Shown here: in pieces, positions 26,601 to 35,217 of the stretch
How the letters are laid out: every line of letters begins with the position of its first letter
Numbering within the stretch: position 1 is the first letter of the stretch
Source of the DNA: Desulfobulbaceae bacterium
GTDB taxonomy: Bacteria; Desulfobacterota; Desulfobulbia; Desulfobulbales; Desulfobulbaceae
NCBI GenBank assembly: GCA_011391865.1
Contig: JAABPV010000022.1
Location: forward strand, 45,430 to 109,429
Reading direction: 5' to 3'
DNA length: 64,000 nucleotides
Translations under genes and position numbers: made by a program
The notes under the pieces: generated by a model
The model's input: the letters and a program-made list of their open reading frames with translations, nothing else
Told to the model about the DNA's origin: nothing
The model's database searches: none

Positions 26601-27150
26601 CAATGCGATGCGAAGTCATAAAACCGCTGGAACCCTTAGCCCGGAGCGGATTGAATTGCTGGAGCGCATCGGTTTCCAATGGGGTGAGTTAAATACCGAT
26701 AAATGGGAAGAGCGTTACATCCAATTGCTATACTTCAAAGAAAAATATGGCCATTGCAACGTGCCGTACAATCCTAACAATTCGCAGTTAGGAAATTGGG
26801 TTAGACAACAAAGACAGAAAAAAAAGAGCGGCAATCTCTTGCCAGAGCGGGAGAAAATGCTGGAAGAAATTGGTTTCAATTGGACGCTTGTTGATCTTGG
26901 CGGAGTAAAGCCGACAGAGTTATGGGGTTTACGATACAGCCAGCTCATTGAATTCAAACAGCAGCACGGCCATTGCAAAGTTCCACATAACTTCTCAGAA
27001 AATCCGCAGTTAGGCAAATGGGTCAGCAAACAGCGGCAGCAGCGAAAGCAGAACAAACTCACGCTGGAGCGGGAACGCCTGCTGGAGGAAATCGGCTTTC
27101 TGTGGTCGGCAGGCCCAGAATCTGATGAACAGGAGCTGCCGCAAGCCTGA
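23669..27150 (+). CDS. Nuclease-helicase with seven helicase-associated (HA) repeats, frameshifted
   Basis: The ATG at 23669 (MSKALHPKAAAFV) opens an N-terminal PD-(D/E)xK-like nuclease domain (DYGIDGVCRT, AYQVKFRT). It runs to a stop at 24064; the rest continues in the -1 frame from about 24028. LSTL|DWP against HIGLADSPQIHSRFLITN shows one missing base (probably T) near 24028. The intact downstream part has SF2 helicase motifs (MACGTGKT, FDEAHKT, MTATPRHY, QAAGRAMRR) and then seven HA repeats of about 65-70 residues (WxxxYxxLxxFKxxHGHCNVP ... LGxWVxxQR ... IGFxW) from about 25660 to the end. Unless translated by frameshift, nuclease and helicase are separated. Resembles single-chain ATP-dependent restriction-like proteins. 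Confidence 0.88.
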
Positions 27151-27227
27151 GGAGCGAAGCCGTTTCCCCGCCGCTTCCGGGAAGAGCAGGGCCGCGTTTG
27201 GTTACAGCTTGACTTGAAAAGGATTAA
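27134..27227 (+). repeat. Right ~94-bp direct repeat flanking the nuclease-helicase gene
   Basis: Second copy of the repeat at 23497-23590. It begins inside the last helicase codons (ELPQA-stop) and ends AAAAGGATTA just upstream of the EF-G-like gene leader. The helicase stop codon therefore lies within the repeat. Confidence 0.85.
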
Positions 27228-27352
27228 GGAGCAGAATACAGCTCATCATGTCCCGGCAGAGAGCTGTTGTCATTCCCGGAGCAAAAGGGGAAGCCCTTTT
27301 CCGCGTTTTCTGCCGACAAGATCAATCCCAGCACCGGGCAGCGGAGGCATTC

Positions 27353-29428
27353 ATGCACGACGTTCAGCAGATCAGAAACACAGTCATCCTTGGACACGGC
27401 CACAGCGGCAAAACCACCTTGGCCGAGGCCCTGCTTTTCACTGCCGGGGCAATCGGACGGCTGGGCAAAGTGGACGAGGGCGGCGCGGCCCTTGACTTCG
27501 AGGACGAGGAAGTCCGCCGGAAAATCTCCATCAGCGCGGCCTTCGGCCATCTGAGCTGGCAGAACTGCGGCGTTTTCTTAGCCGACACGCCCGGTGACGA
27601 CAACTTTGTCAACGAGACCAAGTTTGCGGCCCGGATGGCGGACAGCGCGCTGCTCACTGTCGGCGGTGTGCTGGGTGTGCGCAGCCAGACCGAACGCTTC
27701 GTGGATTTCGTGCTGGAGCGCAGGCTGCCCTGCCTGATCTGCATCACCAAGATGGACCGCGAGCGGGCCAACTTCCTTGAGACCTTTGATGAAATCCGCC
27801 AGACCTTTGCCAAGCTCAATCCAGCGGTGCTGCATCTGCCCATCGGTGCGGAAAAGGACTTCAAAGGCGTGGTTGATGTGCTCCACCGCCGCGCCCTCAT
27901 CTTCCGGCCTGACGGTACGGTAGACCTTGCTGAAATCCCTGCCGAGCTGGCTGCTGAGGCTGCTGACCGCCGCGCCACCCTGATGGAGTATGTGGCTGAG
28001 ACCGATGACGACCTGCTGGAGCATTTCTTGGAGGAAGGCGAGCTGTCTGACGAGGCTCTGCTCACAGGTTTCGCTGCTGCGGTGCGGCAGGGCAAGATTG
28101 CCCCAACCATGCCCTGCTCGCCGCTCAACAACGCGGGCAGCTCAGTCGTGCTGGATGCCATCGTCAGCCTGCTGCCTGCGCCGGAGCAGCGTCCGCCCTT
28201 GGTCGGCACCAATCCCAAGACCAAGGAGCTGGTGCAGCGCACTGGCGCGGCGGACGCGCCCTTCTCCGCCCTGGTCTTCAAGACTACGGCAGATCCCTTC
28301 ACCGGGCGGCTGACTGTTTTCCGTGTCATCTCCGGCACCCTGAAAGGCGACAGCTTCTACAATTCCAGCAAAGGTGAGAGCGAGCGCTTTGGCCATCTCT
28401 TCCTGATTCAAGGCAAAGAGCAGAAGCCGGTGGACAGCGTGGTGCCGGGTATGATAGTCGCTGCCGCCAAGCTGAAATGCACCAGCACCGGCGACACCCT
28501 CTGCGATGAGGCCGAGCCGGTGGTTTACGAGCCGCTGGAGCCGCTGCCGCCGACCATTTCCTACGCTGTCCGCGCTAAAGTGGACAAGGACGAGGAAAAG
28601 CTCTTCTCCTCGCTGACTAAGATGCTGGACGAGGATTTGACTCTGCGTATGACCCGCGAGACGCAGACACATGAGGTGCTGGTTTCCGGCATCGGCTTGG
28701 TGCATTTGGAAGTGATCAAGGAGCGGATGAAGCGCAAGTTCGGCGTGGAGATGGAGTTGTCGTTGCCGAAGATTCCCTACCGCGAGACCCTCAAAGGCAA
28801 GGCCACAGCGCAGGGCAAGCACAAGAAGCAGTCCGGTGGGCGCGGCCAGTTCGGCGACTGCACCATCGAAATCGAGCCGCTGCCTAAGGGCGAGCATTTC
28901 CAGTTTGTTGATAAAATCGTCGGCGGCGTGATTCCCCAGCAGTACCGCCCGGCTGTTGAAAAGGGCATTGTCGAGGCGATGGACAAAGGCGTGCTCGCGG
29001 GCTATCCCTTTGAGGGCCTCAAAGTCAGCCTTTTAGACGGCTCCTATCACAACGTGGATTCCTCGGAAATGGCCTTCAAGATCGCCGGCTCGCTGGCCTT
29101 CAAGACAGCGGTCATGAACGCGCATCCGGTTTTGCTGGAGCCGATCATGGAGCTGGAAATCCAAGTGGACAAGGAGCATGTCGGCGACGTGATGGGCGAC
29201 CTCAACTCGCGGCGTGGCCGCGTCTTGGGCATGGACAGCAACAGCCGCCGCGAAGTCATCCGGGCGCAGGCCCCGCAGGCAGAAATTCAACTCTACGGCC
29301 CTGACCTGACCTCAATGACCGGCGGGCGCGGCAGTTTCACGGTCAAATTCTCGCATTACGAAGAGGTTCCGCAGCATATCGCGCAGAAGATTATTGCAGC
29401 GCACACGGTGGAAGAGGCGGCGGAGTAA
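27353..29428 (+). CDS. EF-G-like translational GTPase (EF-G2 type)
   Basis: A 691-residue protein with EF-G domain order: G domain, domain II (ADPFTGRLTVFRVISGTLKGD), III, IV (GGRGQFGDCTIEIEPL) and V (PIMELEIQVDKEHVGDVMGDLNSRRG). G motifs: P-loop GHGHSGKT (residues about 13-20), G3 DTPGDDNF and G4 TKMD. Canonical EF-G has DTPGHVDF and NKxD, so the switch II catalytic histidine is replaced by Asp and the G4 Asn by Thr. This is typical of secondary EF-G-like factors and not the housekeeping translocase. GGAGG seven bases before the ATG at 27353 decides the start; the frame opens earlier at 27248. Confidence 0.88.
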   Translation: MHDVQQIRNTVILGHGHSGKTTLAEALLFTAGAIGRLGKVDEGGAALDFEDEEVRRKISISAAFGHLSWQNCGVFLADTPGDDNFVNETKFAARMADSALLTVGGVLGVRSQTERFVDFVLERRLPCLICITKMDRERANFLETFDEIRQTFAKLNPAVLHLPIGAEKDFKGVVDVLHRRALIFRPDGTVDLAEIPAELAAEAADRRATLMEYVAETDDDLLEHFLEEGELSDEALLTGFAAAVRQGKIAPTMPCSPLNNAGSSVVLDAIVSLLPAPEQRPPLVGTNPKTKELVQRTGAADAPFSALVFKTTADPFTGRLTVFRVISGTLKGDSFYNSSKGESERFGHLFLIQGKEQKPVDSVVPGMIVAAAKLKCTSTGDTLCDEAEPVVYEPLEPLPPTISYAVRAKVDKDEEKLFSSLTKMLDEDLTLRMTRETQTHEVLVSGIGLVHLEVIKERMKRKFGVEMELSLPKIPYRETLKGKATAQGKHKKQSGGRGQFGDCTIEIEPLPKGEHFQFVDKIVGGVIPQQYRPAVEKGIVEAMDKGVLAGYPFEGLKVSLLDGSYHNVDSSEMAFKIAGSLAFKTAVMNAHPVLLEPIMELEIQVDKEHVGDVMGDLNSRRGRVLGMDSNSRREVIRAQAPQAEIQLYGPDLTSMTGGRGSFTVKFSHYEEVPQHIAQKIIAAHTVEEAAE

Positions 29429-29454
29429 GGCCGAGTCTCAGATCTTTTGCGCAC

Positions 29455-29497
29455 AATGCAGGGGCAATTCATGAATTGCCCCTGCATTTCTTTTTCC
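29455..29497 (+). terminator. Intrinsic terminator of the EF-G-like gene
   Basis: A near-perfect hairpin TGCAGGGGCAATTC / GAATTGCCCCTGCA (about 29457-29487) followed by TTTCTTTTTCCC, between the EF-G-like stop and the peptidase start. Confidence 0.85.
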
Positions 29498-29509
29498 CAA
29501 AAACTCATC

Positions 29510-30604
29510 ATGACCGGAAAACGCATACTTCAACTTCAAGCCTCGCTGCGGGGCCGTAATCTTGACGCAATTCTAATTACTGAACCGGCCAATCGCCGCT
29601 ATCTGAGCGGCTACACCGCTGCTGACCACGGCATTCAGGAAAGCTCCGGCGTACTGCTGATCCCCAAAAACGGCAGGCCGCATCTGCTCACCGACTCTCG
29701 CTTTGAGCTGCAAGCCCAAGAGGAGGCGCAGGGCTTCAAGGTCGAGCTGTATCGGAAAGGTCTCGCCGCGCTGCTGAAAACGCTGCTGCCTGATCTGGGC
29801 GTGCGGCGGCTGGGCTTTGAAAGCCATTATTTCCTCCACGCCGCTGTCGGCAGGCTGGAGAAAGCCTTGGCTGGCACAACCGAGCTGGTTCCCCTCACCG
29901 GCTTGGTCGAGCGGATGCGGGAGGTTAAGAGCGAGGAGGAAATCAGCCTGATCAGGCAGTCTGTGCGGCTAAACGAGCGGATTTTTCAGCAAGTGAGCGG
30001 CACTGTCGCGCCGGGAATGACCGAGATTGAAGTCGCCTTGGCCATCGAGCGGGCGATGCGGGAGAACGGCGCGGAGCGGCCCAGCTTCGACACCATCGTC
30101 GCTTTCGGCTCCAACGCCGTCAAGCCTCATGCCGTGCCCACAGACCGGATTCTGCGGGAAGGCGAGATCGTCCTCATCGACATGGGGCTGATCTTGAACG
30201 GCTACTGCTCGGACATGACCCGCACCCTTTTTGTCGGCAAGCCGGACAGCATTTTCTTGGAGCGGCTGCGGGCGGTGCGCAAAGCCCAGCTGGCGGCGGT
30301 CAAGGTGATCCGGGCGGGCGCGGTCTGCCGCGAGGTCGATCAGGCGGCGCGGCAGGTGCTCAACAAGGAGGGTATGGGCAAAGCCTTTGGCCACAGTCTT
30401 GGCCACGGGGTCGGCCTTGCCGTCCACGAGGCACCCAGCCTTAACCCGCGCAACCGCAAGCAGCTCCGCGCTGGGATGATTGTCACCATTGAGCCGGGCG
30501 TGTATTTTCCCGGCTGGGGCGGCATCCGGCTGGAGAACATGGCTGTGGTGCGCGAGGACGGCTGCGAGCTGCTGAATGAGGACAGCACCGGACTGGATTT
30601 GTAG
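29510..30604 (+). CDS. Xaa-Pro aminopeptidase-like M24 metallopeptidase
   Basis: A 364-residue cytoplasmic M24B peptidase (PepP/PepQ type) removing N-terminal residues before proline or splitting X-Pro dipeptides. The N-terminal creatinase-like domain (about residues 1-130) precedes the pita-bread catalytic domain with the five metal ligands visible: Asp in LIDMGLIL, Asp in SDMTRTLFVG, His in GHSLGHGVGL, Glu in TIEPGVYF, and Glu in RLENMAVV. I chose the ATG at 29510 because the frame upstream (from 29447) runs through the terminator hairpin. There is no clear Shine-Dalgarno. Array 3 begins 35 bases after the stop. Confidence 0.9.
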   Translation: MTGKRILQLQASLRGRNLDAILITEPANRRYLSGYTAADHGIQESSGVLLIPKNGRPHLLTDSRFELQAQEEAQGFKVELYRKGLAALLKTLLPDLGVRRLGFESHYFLHAAVGRLEKALAGTTELVPLTGLVERMREVKSEEEISLIRQSVRLNERIFQQVSGTVAPGMTEIEVALAIERAMRENGAERPSFDTIVAFGSNAVKPHAVPTDRILREGEIVLIDMGLILNGYCSDMTRTLFVGKPDSIFLERLRAVRKAQLAAVKVIRAGAVCREVDQAARQVLNKEGMGKAFGHSLGHGVGLAVHEAPSLNPRNRKQLRAGMIVTIEPGVYFPGWGGIRLENMAVVREDGCELLNEDSTGLDL

Positions 30605-30638
30605 CGCGGCTGCTGCACTGCTGTTGCGGCGCAATGAC

Positions 30639-30911
30639 AAAGGTCTTCTGTTCGGCAGCAAAGAGATGCTGCTTGACAGAAGACCTTTGTTGTTTGGCAA
30701 CCAAAAGTTGTTGCCGAGCCGCAAAGAGTTCTTGCTTAGCAACAACTCTCTTTTGCTGAATTGCAACTCTCTGCTGCTTGGCAACAGAGAGTTGTTGCTT
30801 GACAACAACCGTTGCTTGCTCGGCAGCAGCCTTCTTTTGCCGAGCAACAGGAGGTTGCTGCTCGGCAAGAACTCTTCTTTGCCAAGAAACAACCTTCTGC
30901 TGCTGACAGCT
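30639..30911 (+). repeat. Array 3: thirteen 21-bp tandem units
   Basis: Thirteen consecutive units of exactly 21 bp. The working consensus is AACTCTCTTCTGCT followed by TGGCAAC or CGGCAGC, with frequent reverse-complement-like units (GAGAGTTGTTGCTTGAC), so neighbouring units can pair. Both strands carry open heptad frames: LLFGNQK, LLPSRKE, LLLGNRE on plus; LLPSKQR, LLSSNNS, LLPSSRE on minus. It fills the whole convergent gap between the M24 peptidase stop (30604) and the subtilase stop (30910). Clearly related to array 4: ACTCTTCTTTGCC here and ACTCCTTCTTTGCC there. Confidence 0.87.
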
Positions 30912-32715
30912 ACCCTCTTACAGGCACTACAATAACCTTCGGCTTTACCGGGCAGCCTTTGGAATTGACCGGCGTGTTGGCCGGGGTGTTGTCGCATTTG
31001 TCGGTTGCGTCAGGAACGCCGTCTCCATCCGTGTCAACGCACGTTTCGTCCGGTTCTGAGACTTCGACTTCATTGGTGAAATGCGAAACTCCGTCGCGAT
31101 TGTCGGTGACAGTCAGCTTGACCGTGTATTTTCCGGCAGCAGCGTAAGTATGGGACGAATTCTGCTCTATCGAGGTTCCGTCGTCGCCGAACTCCCAGCT
31201 CCATGCCGCTATTGTGCCGTCTTTGTCAAAGCTGCGGTCGGTGAAATCGACTTTCAGACCAGCGATAGCGGCATTGAACAAGGCTGTCGGCTTTTCATTC
31301 TCAATGTCCGGCACACATTGCAGCGCGTTATAAAGATTGACACGACCATTCTTTGTCCACGCAAGGAAGTCTTGGCCAAGCGCGCCGGTTCTCTCCGCGC
31401 TTATCTCAATGCACTCGCGCACCTCCGCATTAGTGAGGTTAGGAAGATAACTCCGCACCATCGCCGCAATACCTGAGACAACCGGTGTCGCCATGGATGT
31501 GCCGGATTTCCTGTCGTAACAGTCAGCAATTCCATCGCAGTATAATTTTGGCACCGCCGCAAGAATAGTGCCTTTGCCGTCAAGCATGGAAAGAGCACCT
31601 CCTGGAGCGGCGACGGAAACCCAATCTTTGCTGAAGGTAGAAAAGGATGAAAGGTTGTCATAATGATCTGTGGATGCGACACTGATAACGTTGGAATATC
31701 CAGCAGGATACTGAATGACAGTGTCGTAGTTGTTGCCCGCTCCGGCCACAAGCACCGCTCCCTTGCTCCAAGCGTATTCCACCGCATTTCTGATTACGGC
31801 TGAATCTTCTGGCCCGGCAAGGCTCATGTTGATGACTTGATAGCCCTGATCAGCAGCGTAAATGATAGCTTCGGCAAGATCGCCGTCTTGACAGTCTGCC
31901 AGATAGTATTTAGGCATCAGCTCCACTTCAGAGCAGACTTTAAGCGAGCCTATTTGCGCATTCCAAGCCACACCCGCAGTGCCGATACTGTTGTCGGTGT
32001 TTGCTGCGGCGATGGAAGCGACGTGGGTTCCATGTCCAATGAAGTCAGCCGCACTGGAGCTGGAAGAAAAATTTATCTGCTCGAAACACTTGCCGCTGAG
32101 ATCGGGATGCGAGCACTCAACGCCGCTGTCGAGCACCGCTATCTTGATGTCCGCACTGCCTTTCGTCAGCTCCCACCCTTCAAGGATGTCAATGTCTGCA
32201 TCAGGAGCACCCCAGTACAAAGGACTCTCGCAGACATACTCCCAAGTATTCATGTCAAGCGTGCAAACTTCGCCGAATCCCTGCCCGGTGTTGTGCAGAT
32301 GCCATTGCTCTGTGAAAAGGTTCGGAATGTCCGGCAGGCTGCCCTCATTGGGCGGCGGGACGGCGGTCAGAACGCGCCGGTAGTTCGGCTCGGCGAACGC
32401 CACTCTGGGATCTTTCTTGTAGGTTTTGATGGCATCCGCCAGATTGCTGCCTGCGGGCAGCTCCACCAATTCCACGCCGATCCGGCTGATCTTCTTGAGC
32501 ACCTTGCCCTTCGCGCTGCTGTGCAGAGCGGCGATGTCTGAAGAGGATGCGCCGGATTTGAAGGACACCAAAAGCTGATTCGGCACAGGCTCTGGTTTGG
32601 GCGGCTTCTTGTCTGGCTTGTCCGCCTTGCTCAGAGCTGCGGCGGATGCTTGGGAACAGATCAGCAATGCTGCGCACAATGCCGCTCCCGCGACGGACAG
32701 TTTTCCCTTTTTCAT
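30910..32715 (-). CDS. Secreted subtilisin-like serine protease with PKD domain
   Basis: A 601-residue S8 peptidase. Signal peptide (residues 1-25, ending ASA), a lysine/proline-rich linker, an inhibitor I9-like propeptide (about 45-115, LLVSFKSGASSSD to VAFAEPNY), then the catalytic domain with Asp196 (AVLDSGV), His228 (GHGTHVAS) and Ser407 (SGTSMATP). A PKD domain (about 465-545, WSWEFGDDGT, HTYAAAGKYTVKLTVTD) and a thrombospondin-3-like calcium motif (DTDGDGVPDATDKC) end in a short tail. Likely exported, possibly surface-bound. The stop codon lies within the last unit of array 3, so array decay or growth could alter its C-terminus. Confidence 0.93.
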   Translation of the reverse strand: MKKGKLSVAGAALCAALLICSQASAAALSKADKPDKKPPKPEPVPNQLLVSFKSGASSSDIAALHSSAKGKVLKKISRIGVELVELPAGSNLADAIKTYKKDPRVAFAEPNYRRVLTAVPPPNEGSLPDIPNLFTEQWHLHNTGQGFGEVCTLDMNTWEYVCESPLYWGAPDADIDILEGWELTKGSADIKIAVLDSGVECSHPDLSGKCFEQINFSSSSSAADFIGHGTHVASIAAANTDNSIGTAGVAWNAQIGSLKVCSEVELMPKYYLADCQDGDLAEAIIYAADQGYQVINMSLAGPEDSAVIRNAVEYAWSKGAVLVAGAGNNYDTVIQYPAGYSNVISVASTDHYDNLSSFSTFSKDWVSVAAPGGALSMLDGKGTILAAVPKLYCDGIADCYDRKSGTSMATPVVSGIAAMVRSYLPNLTNAEVRECIEISAERTGALGQDFLAWTKNGRVNLYNALQCVPDIENEKPTALFNAAIAGLKVDFTDRSFDKDGTIAAWSWEFGDDGTSIEQNSSHTYAAAGKYTVKLTVTDNRDGVSHFTNEVEVSEPDETCVDTDGDGVPDATDKCDNTPANTPVNSKGCPVKPKVIVVPVRG

Positions 32716-32810
32716 CTCGCTGTCTCCTGACAGATCTTTTAAATTGGCAGCAACTTTTCTCTCTCACAGAATCAGCGATAACACATATTCCGCTTGCAGG
32801 CAAGATATTT

Positions 32811-33476
32811 CTACTCAGCGTCCTCCAAAAGGCCGAGCTTGGCGGCGTAGCGGACCAAATCGGCGGTGCTGTGCAGGTCGAGCTTGCTAAGGATGTTGGC
32901 CCGGTGGTTGGTCACGGTCTTCGCGCTGATGCAAAGCCTGTCGGAAATGTCCTTGACCGAGTCGCCACGGGCGAAGAAGCGGAGGATTTCCTGCTCCCTG
33001 CTGGTCAGATTGCCGTAGGTCGCGTCGGAAAGCTCCGTCACCTCCGCAGCCTCCATCAGCCGGGGGGCTATTTCCTGAGACAGTGCCGCGTCAAGATAGT
33101 ATTCATCTCGCAGCACAGCCTCCAGCGCGTCGCGCAGACAGGCGGAGACCGACTCTTTAATGACGTAGCCGACCGCCCCGGCCCGCAGCGCACCGATGAT
33201 GTAGTCAATTTTGCAATGCATGCTGACAATGACGATGCGGGTTTCCGGCACTGCTGCCCGCAGCAGCCGGGCCAGCTGAATGCCGCTCCGGTCAGGAAGG
33301 GAAAGGTCGATCACCGCCGCGTCAGGCTTGTGCCTGCGGACAGCGGCCTCGCCTTGGCGTGCGTCGGCAGCCTCGTCCACGATTTCAAAGCCAGCGTATT
33401 TGCCGATGATTTGCCGGAGACTGGCCCGGAAGGTGTCGTGGTCGTCGATGATGACTATCTTTTTCAGTGCGTTCAT
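32811..33476 (-). CDS. NarL/FixJ-family response regulator
   Basis: A 221-residue two-component regulator. The receiver domain (residues 1-125) has the acidic pocket DDHD (11-14), phospho-acceptor Asp57 (AVIDLSLPD) and the conserved lysine (VIKESVSA). The C-terminal LuxR-type HTH (about 150-215) reads LTSREQEILRFFARGDSVKDISDRL and KTVTNHRANI. Its ATG overlaps the TGA of the sensor kinase gene upstream (ATGA), so they are a cognate pair. The target is unknown. The subtilase gene is the nearest downstream gene on the same strand, about 95 bases away, and is a candidate target only by proximity. Confidence 0.93.
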   Translation of the reverse strand: MNALKKIVIIDDHDTFRASLRQIIGKYAGFEIVDEAADARQGEAAVRRHKPDAAVIDLSLPDRSGIQLARLLRAAVPETRIVIVSMHCKIDYIIGALRAGAVGYVIKESVSACLRDALEAVLRDEYYLDAALSQEIAPRLMEAAEVTELSDATYGNLTSREQEILRFFARGDSVKDISDRLCISAKTVTNHRANILSKLDLHSTADLVRYAAKLGLLEDAE

Positions 33477-35026
33477 TCTTCCTCTGTGTCGGTCTGGAGT
33501 TCTGCCTGCTCCTCCTGTCCTGCCGGAGTCTTGATCAGGCCGGGGAGTTCGATAAACAGCTTGGTGCCTTCCTGCGGCGCGGCCTGGATGCGGAACAGGC
33601 CCTGCATCATTCTCACCCGCTCCTGCATCCCCAGCAGGCCGAAGCGTTTCTCCGCCCGCGCCCTGCGGCTGGCCTCCTCCACTGAGAAGCCGCAGCCATC
33701 GTCCTCAATGCGGAGAATGAGATTGGGCCAGGACACGATCAGGCGGATGTCCGCCCGACCTGCTGCCGCATGTCTGCCGATATTGTTCAGGGCCTCCTGC
33801 GCAAGCCGGTAGATATTGATGGCGCAATCAAAGTCGAGCTGCAAATTGTCTGCACCTGCGGTGGAGAATTTCACCGGGATGCCGGTTTTGCGGGAGAAGT
33901 CGCGGCAGAGGTCGGCCAGCGCACTGACCAGCCCGATTTGCTCCAAGCCCGGCGGTCGCAGATTATAGGACAGCTCGCGCACGGTGCGGATGCAGCGGTC
34001 GAGCTGGCGGCCCCATTCGCGCAGCTCCTGAGTTTTGGCCTCCTCCGCGCCGCTGAACAGCGAGCCGGTGGCAATTTTGAGCGAAGACAGCTCCTGCGCC
34101 ACCTGATCGTGCAGATAAAGGGCGACCTGCTGCCGCTCGCGCTCCTGCACAGTCAGCAGCTCCTGCGAGAGCTGATGCACCTGTTCCTCGGCTTTGCGCA
34201 GCTCGCTATTGGCTTGGACCAGTTCCTGGGTGCGCTCTTCCACCTTCCGCTCCAAGCCGCTTTGGTATCCGGCCAGCTGATCCGCCATTTTGCCGAACTC
34301 TTCCGCCAGAAACTGGAACTCGTCGCCGGAGCTGATCCGGGGCCGGTGCCGGAGATTACCCGCGCCGATCTGCCGGATGCCTTCCTGTAGAACGCTCACC
34401 GGCCCCAGCACCGAGCGGAGCATGAGGAGAAAGACCGCCACGGTCAGCAGAGCCGCCGCCGCGCTGGTCACGGCAGCCACTATCATGGTTTTCTGATAGC
34501 GCTCGGTGACAAAGGCTTCTGTCTTGGCCAGCTCCTGAAGATGCAGCTGCAAGTGCGAGTCGATCACTGTCTCCATCTTGCGCAGCTCTTCCTGCACAAT
34601 CTTGGCGACCTGCGCGAACTCCTCGTCCGGCCAGCCAGCCGCCGACTCGCTGAGGATGTACTTGGACAGGGTCATGGCCAAAATGCCGTGATGCAGCATT
34701 TCGTGTGAGGCGGTCGCCGCCGCGTCGGTCTGGGCGTGGCTGTGCCGGTCGGCATGGGAGCTGATCAGCTTCTGGAGCTGGGCGGCCTTGGCCGCGACCT
34801 CGCTGCGGTTGATGCGCTTTTCCCGCAGCCCTTCCTCCAAAGAAAGCAGCAGCTGCTTCAGCTCCAGCATGGCGGAGGCGTTGAAAGTCGTGTCCTTCTG
34901 GAGGTCATGAAACTGCCGGTGAATGCCGGAAAACGTCCAGACGCAGAAGATGCCGAGAAAAAAAATGACGGCGATCAGCGGCGAGAAGAGGCAGATAAAC
35001 TTGCTGCGCAGACTGAGCTTGAGCAT
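33473..35026 (-). CDS. Membrane sensor histidine kinase (NarX/UhpB-like, HisKA_3)
   Basis: A 517-residue kinase. TM1 (about residues 11-33), a periplasmic all-helical sensor region rich in His, Glu and Gln (34-178, with HADRHSHAQTDAAATASHEMLHHG), TM2 (about 181-203), HAMP (205-258) and a coiled coil (260-295). The HisKA_3 dimerisation domain has His306 in LYLHDQVAQELSSLK, followed by an HATPase_c with NIGRHAAAG and DDGCGFS. The histidine-rich periplasmic segment hints at metal or haem-related sensing, but this is inference. It forms an ATGA-overlapped operon with the response regulator. Confidence 0.93.
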   Translation of the reverse strand: MLKLSLRSKFICLFSPLIAVIFFLGIFCVWTFSGIHRQFHDLQKDTTFNASAMLELKQLLLSLEEGLREKRINRSEVAAKAAQLQKLISSHADRHSHAQTDAAATASHEMLHHGILAMTLSKYILSESAAGWPDEEFAQVAKIVQEELRKMETVIDSHLQLHLQELAKTEAFVTERYQKTMIVAAVTSAAAALLTVAVFLLMLRSVLGPVSVLQEGIRQIGAGNLRHRPRISSGDEFQFLAEEFGKMADQLAGYQSGLERKVEERTQELVQANSELRKAEEQVHQLSQELLTVQERERQQVALYLHDQVAQELSSLKIATGSLFSGAEEAKTQELREWGRQLDRCIRTVRELSYNLRPPGLEQIGLVSALADLCRDFSRKTGIPVKFSTAGADNLQLDFDCAINIYRLAQEALNNIGRHAAAGRADIRLIVSWPNLILRIEDDGCGFSVEEASRRARAEKRFGLLGMQERVRMMQGLFRIQAAPQEGTKLFIELPGLIKTPAGQEEQAELQTDTEEE

Positions 35027-35091
35027 GGCTGGCTTTATATGACAATAATGAGCAGTTCAAGTAAAACCGGGCGAGAAAAAAAACTTCTCAA

Positions 35092-35124
35092 TTCATCTTC
35101 TGTTCATCTTGGCATGGGTATAAT
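35092..35124 (+). promoter_or_regulatory. Candidate regulated promoter of the 35.2-kb secreted protein gene
   Basis: Two direct repeats TTCATCTT (35092-35099 and 35103-35110), spaced 11 bases start to start, lie immediately before a perfect TATAAT (35119-35124). There is no good -35. Direct repeats one helical turn apart over the -35 region are typical of activator-dependent promoters of OmpR/PhoB type. The gene start is 93 bases downstream. Confidence 0.5.
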
Positions 35125-35217
35125 GGCCGTCATCAAAGGAATGAAATTCAGCCGGTCACGGCTGATGCAGCAATAGCCATACTAAAAAGCAGGGGAAGCC
35201 CTGCGGGAGAGGAGAAC

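Noticed and set aside
30639..30911. CRISPR array or coding gene for a leucine-rich protein
   Set aside because: No spacers, and open frames exist on both strands as a by-product of the 21-bp period. No start with a ribosome site was found, so no CDS is called.
29969..30997. Minus-strand 342-residue ORF
   Set aside because: Shadow of the M24 peptidase gene extended by the 21-bp array.
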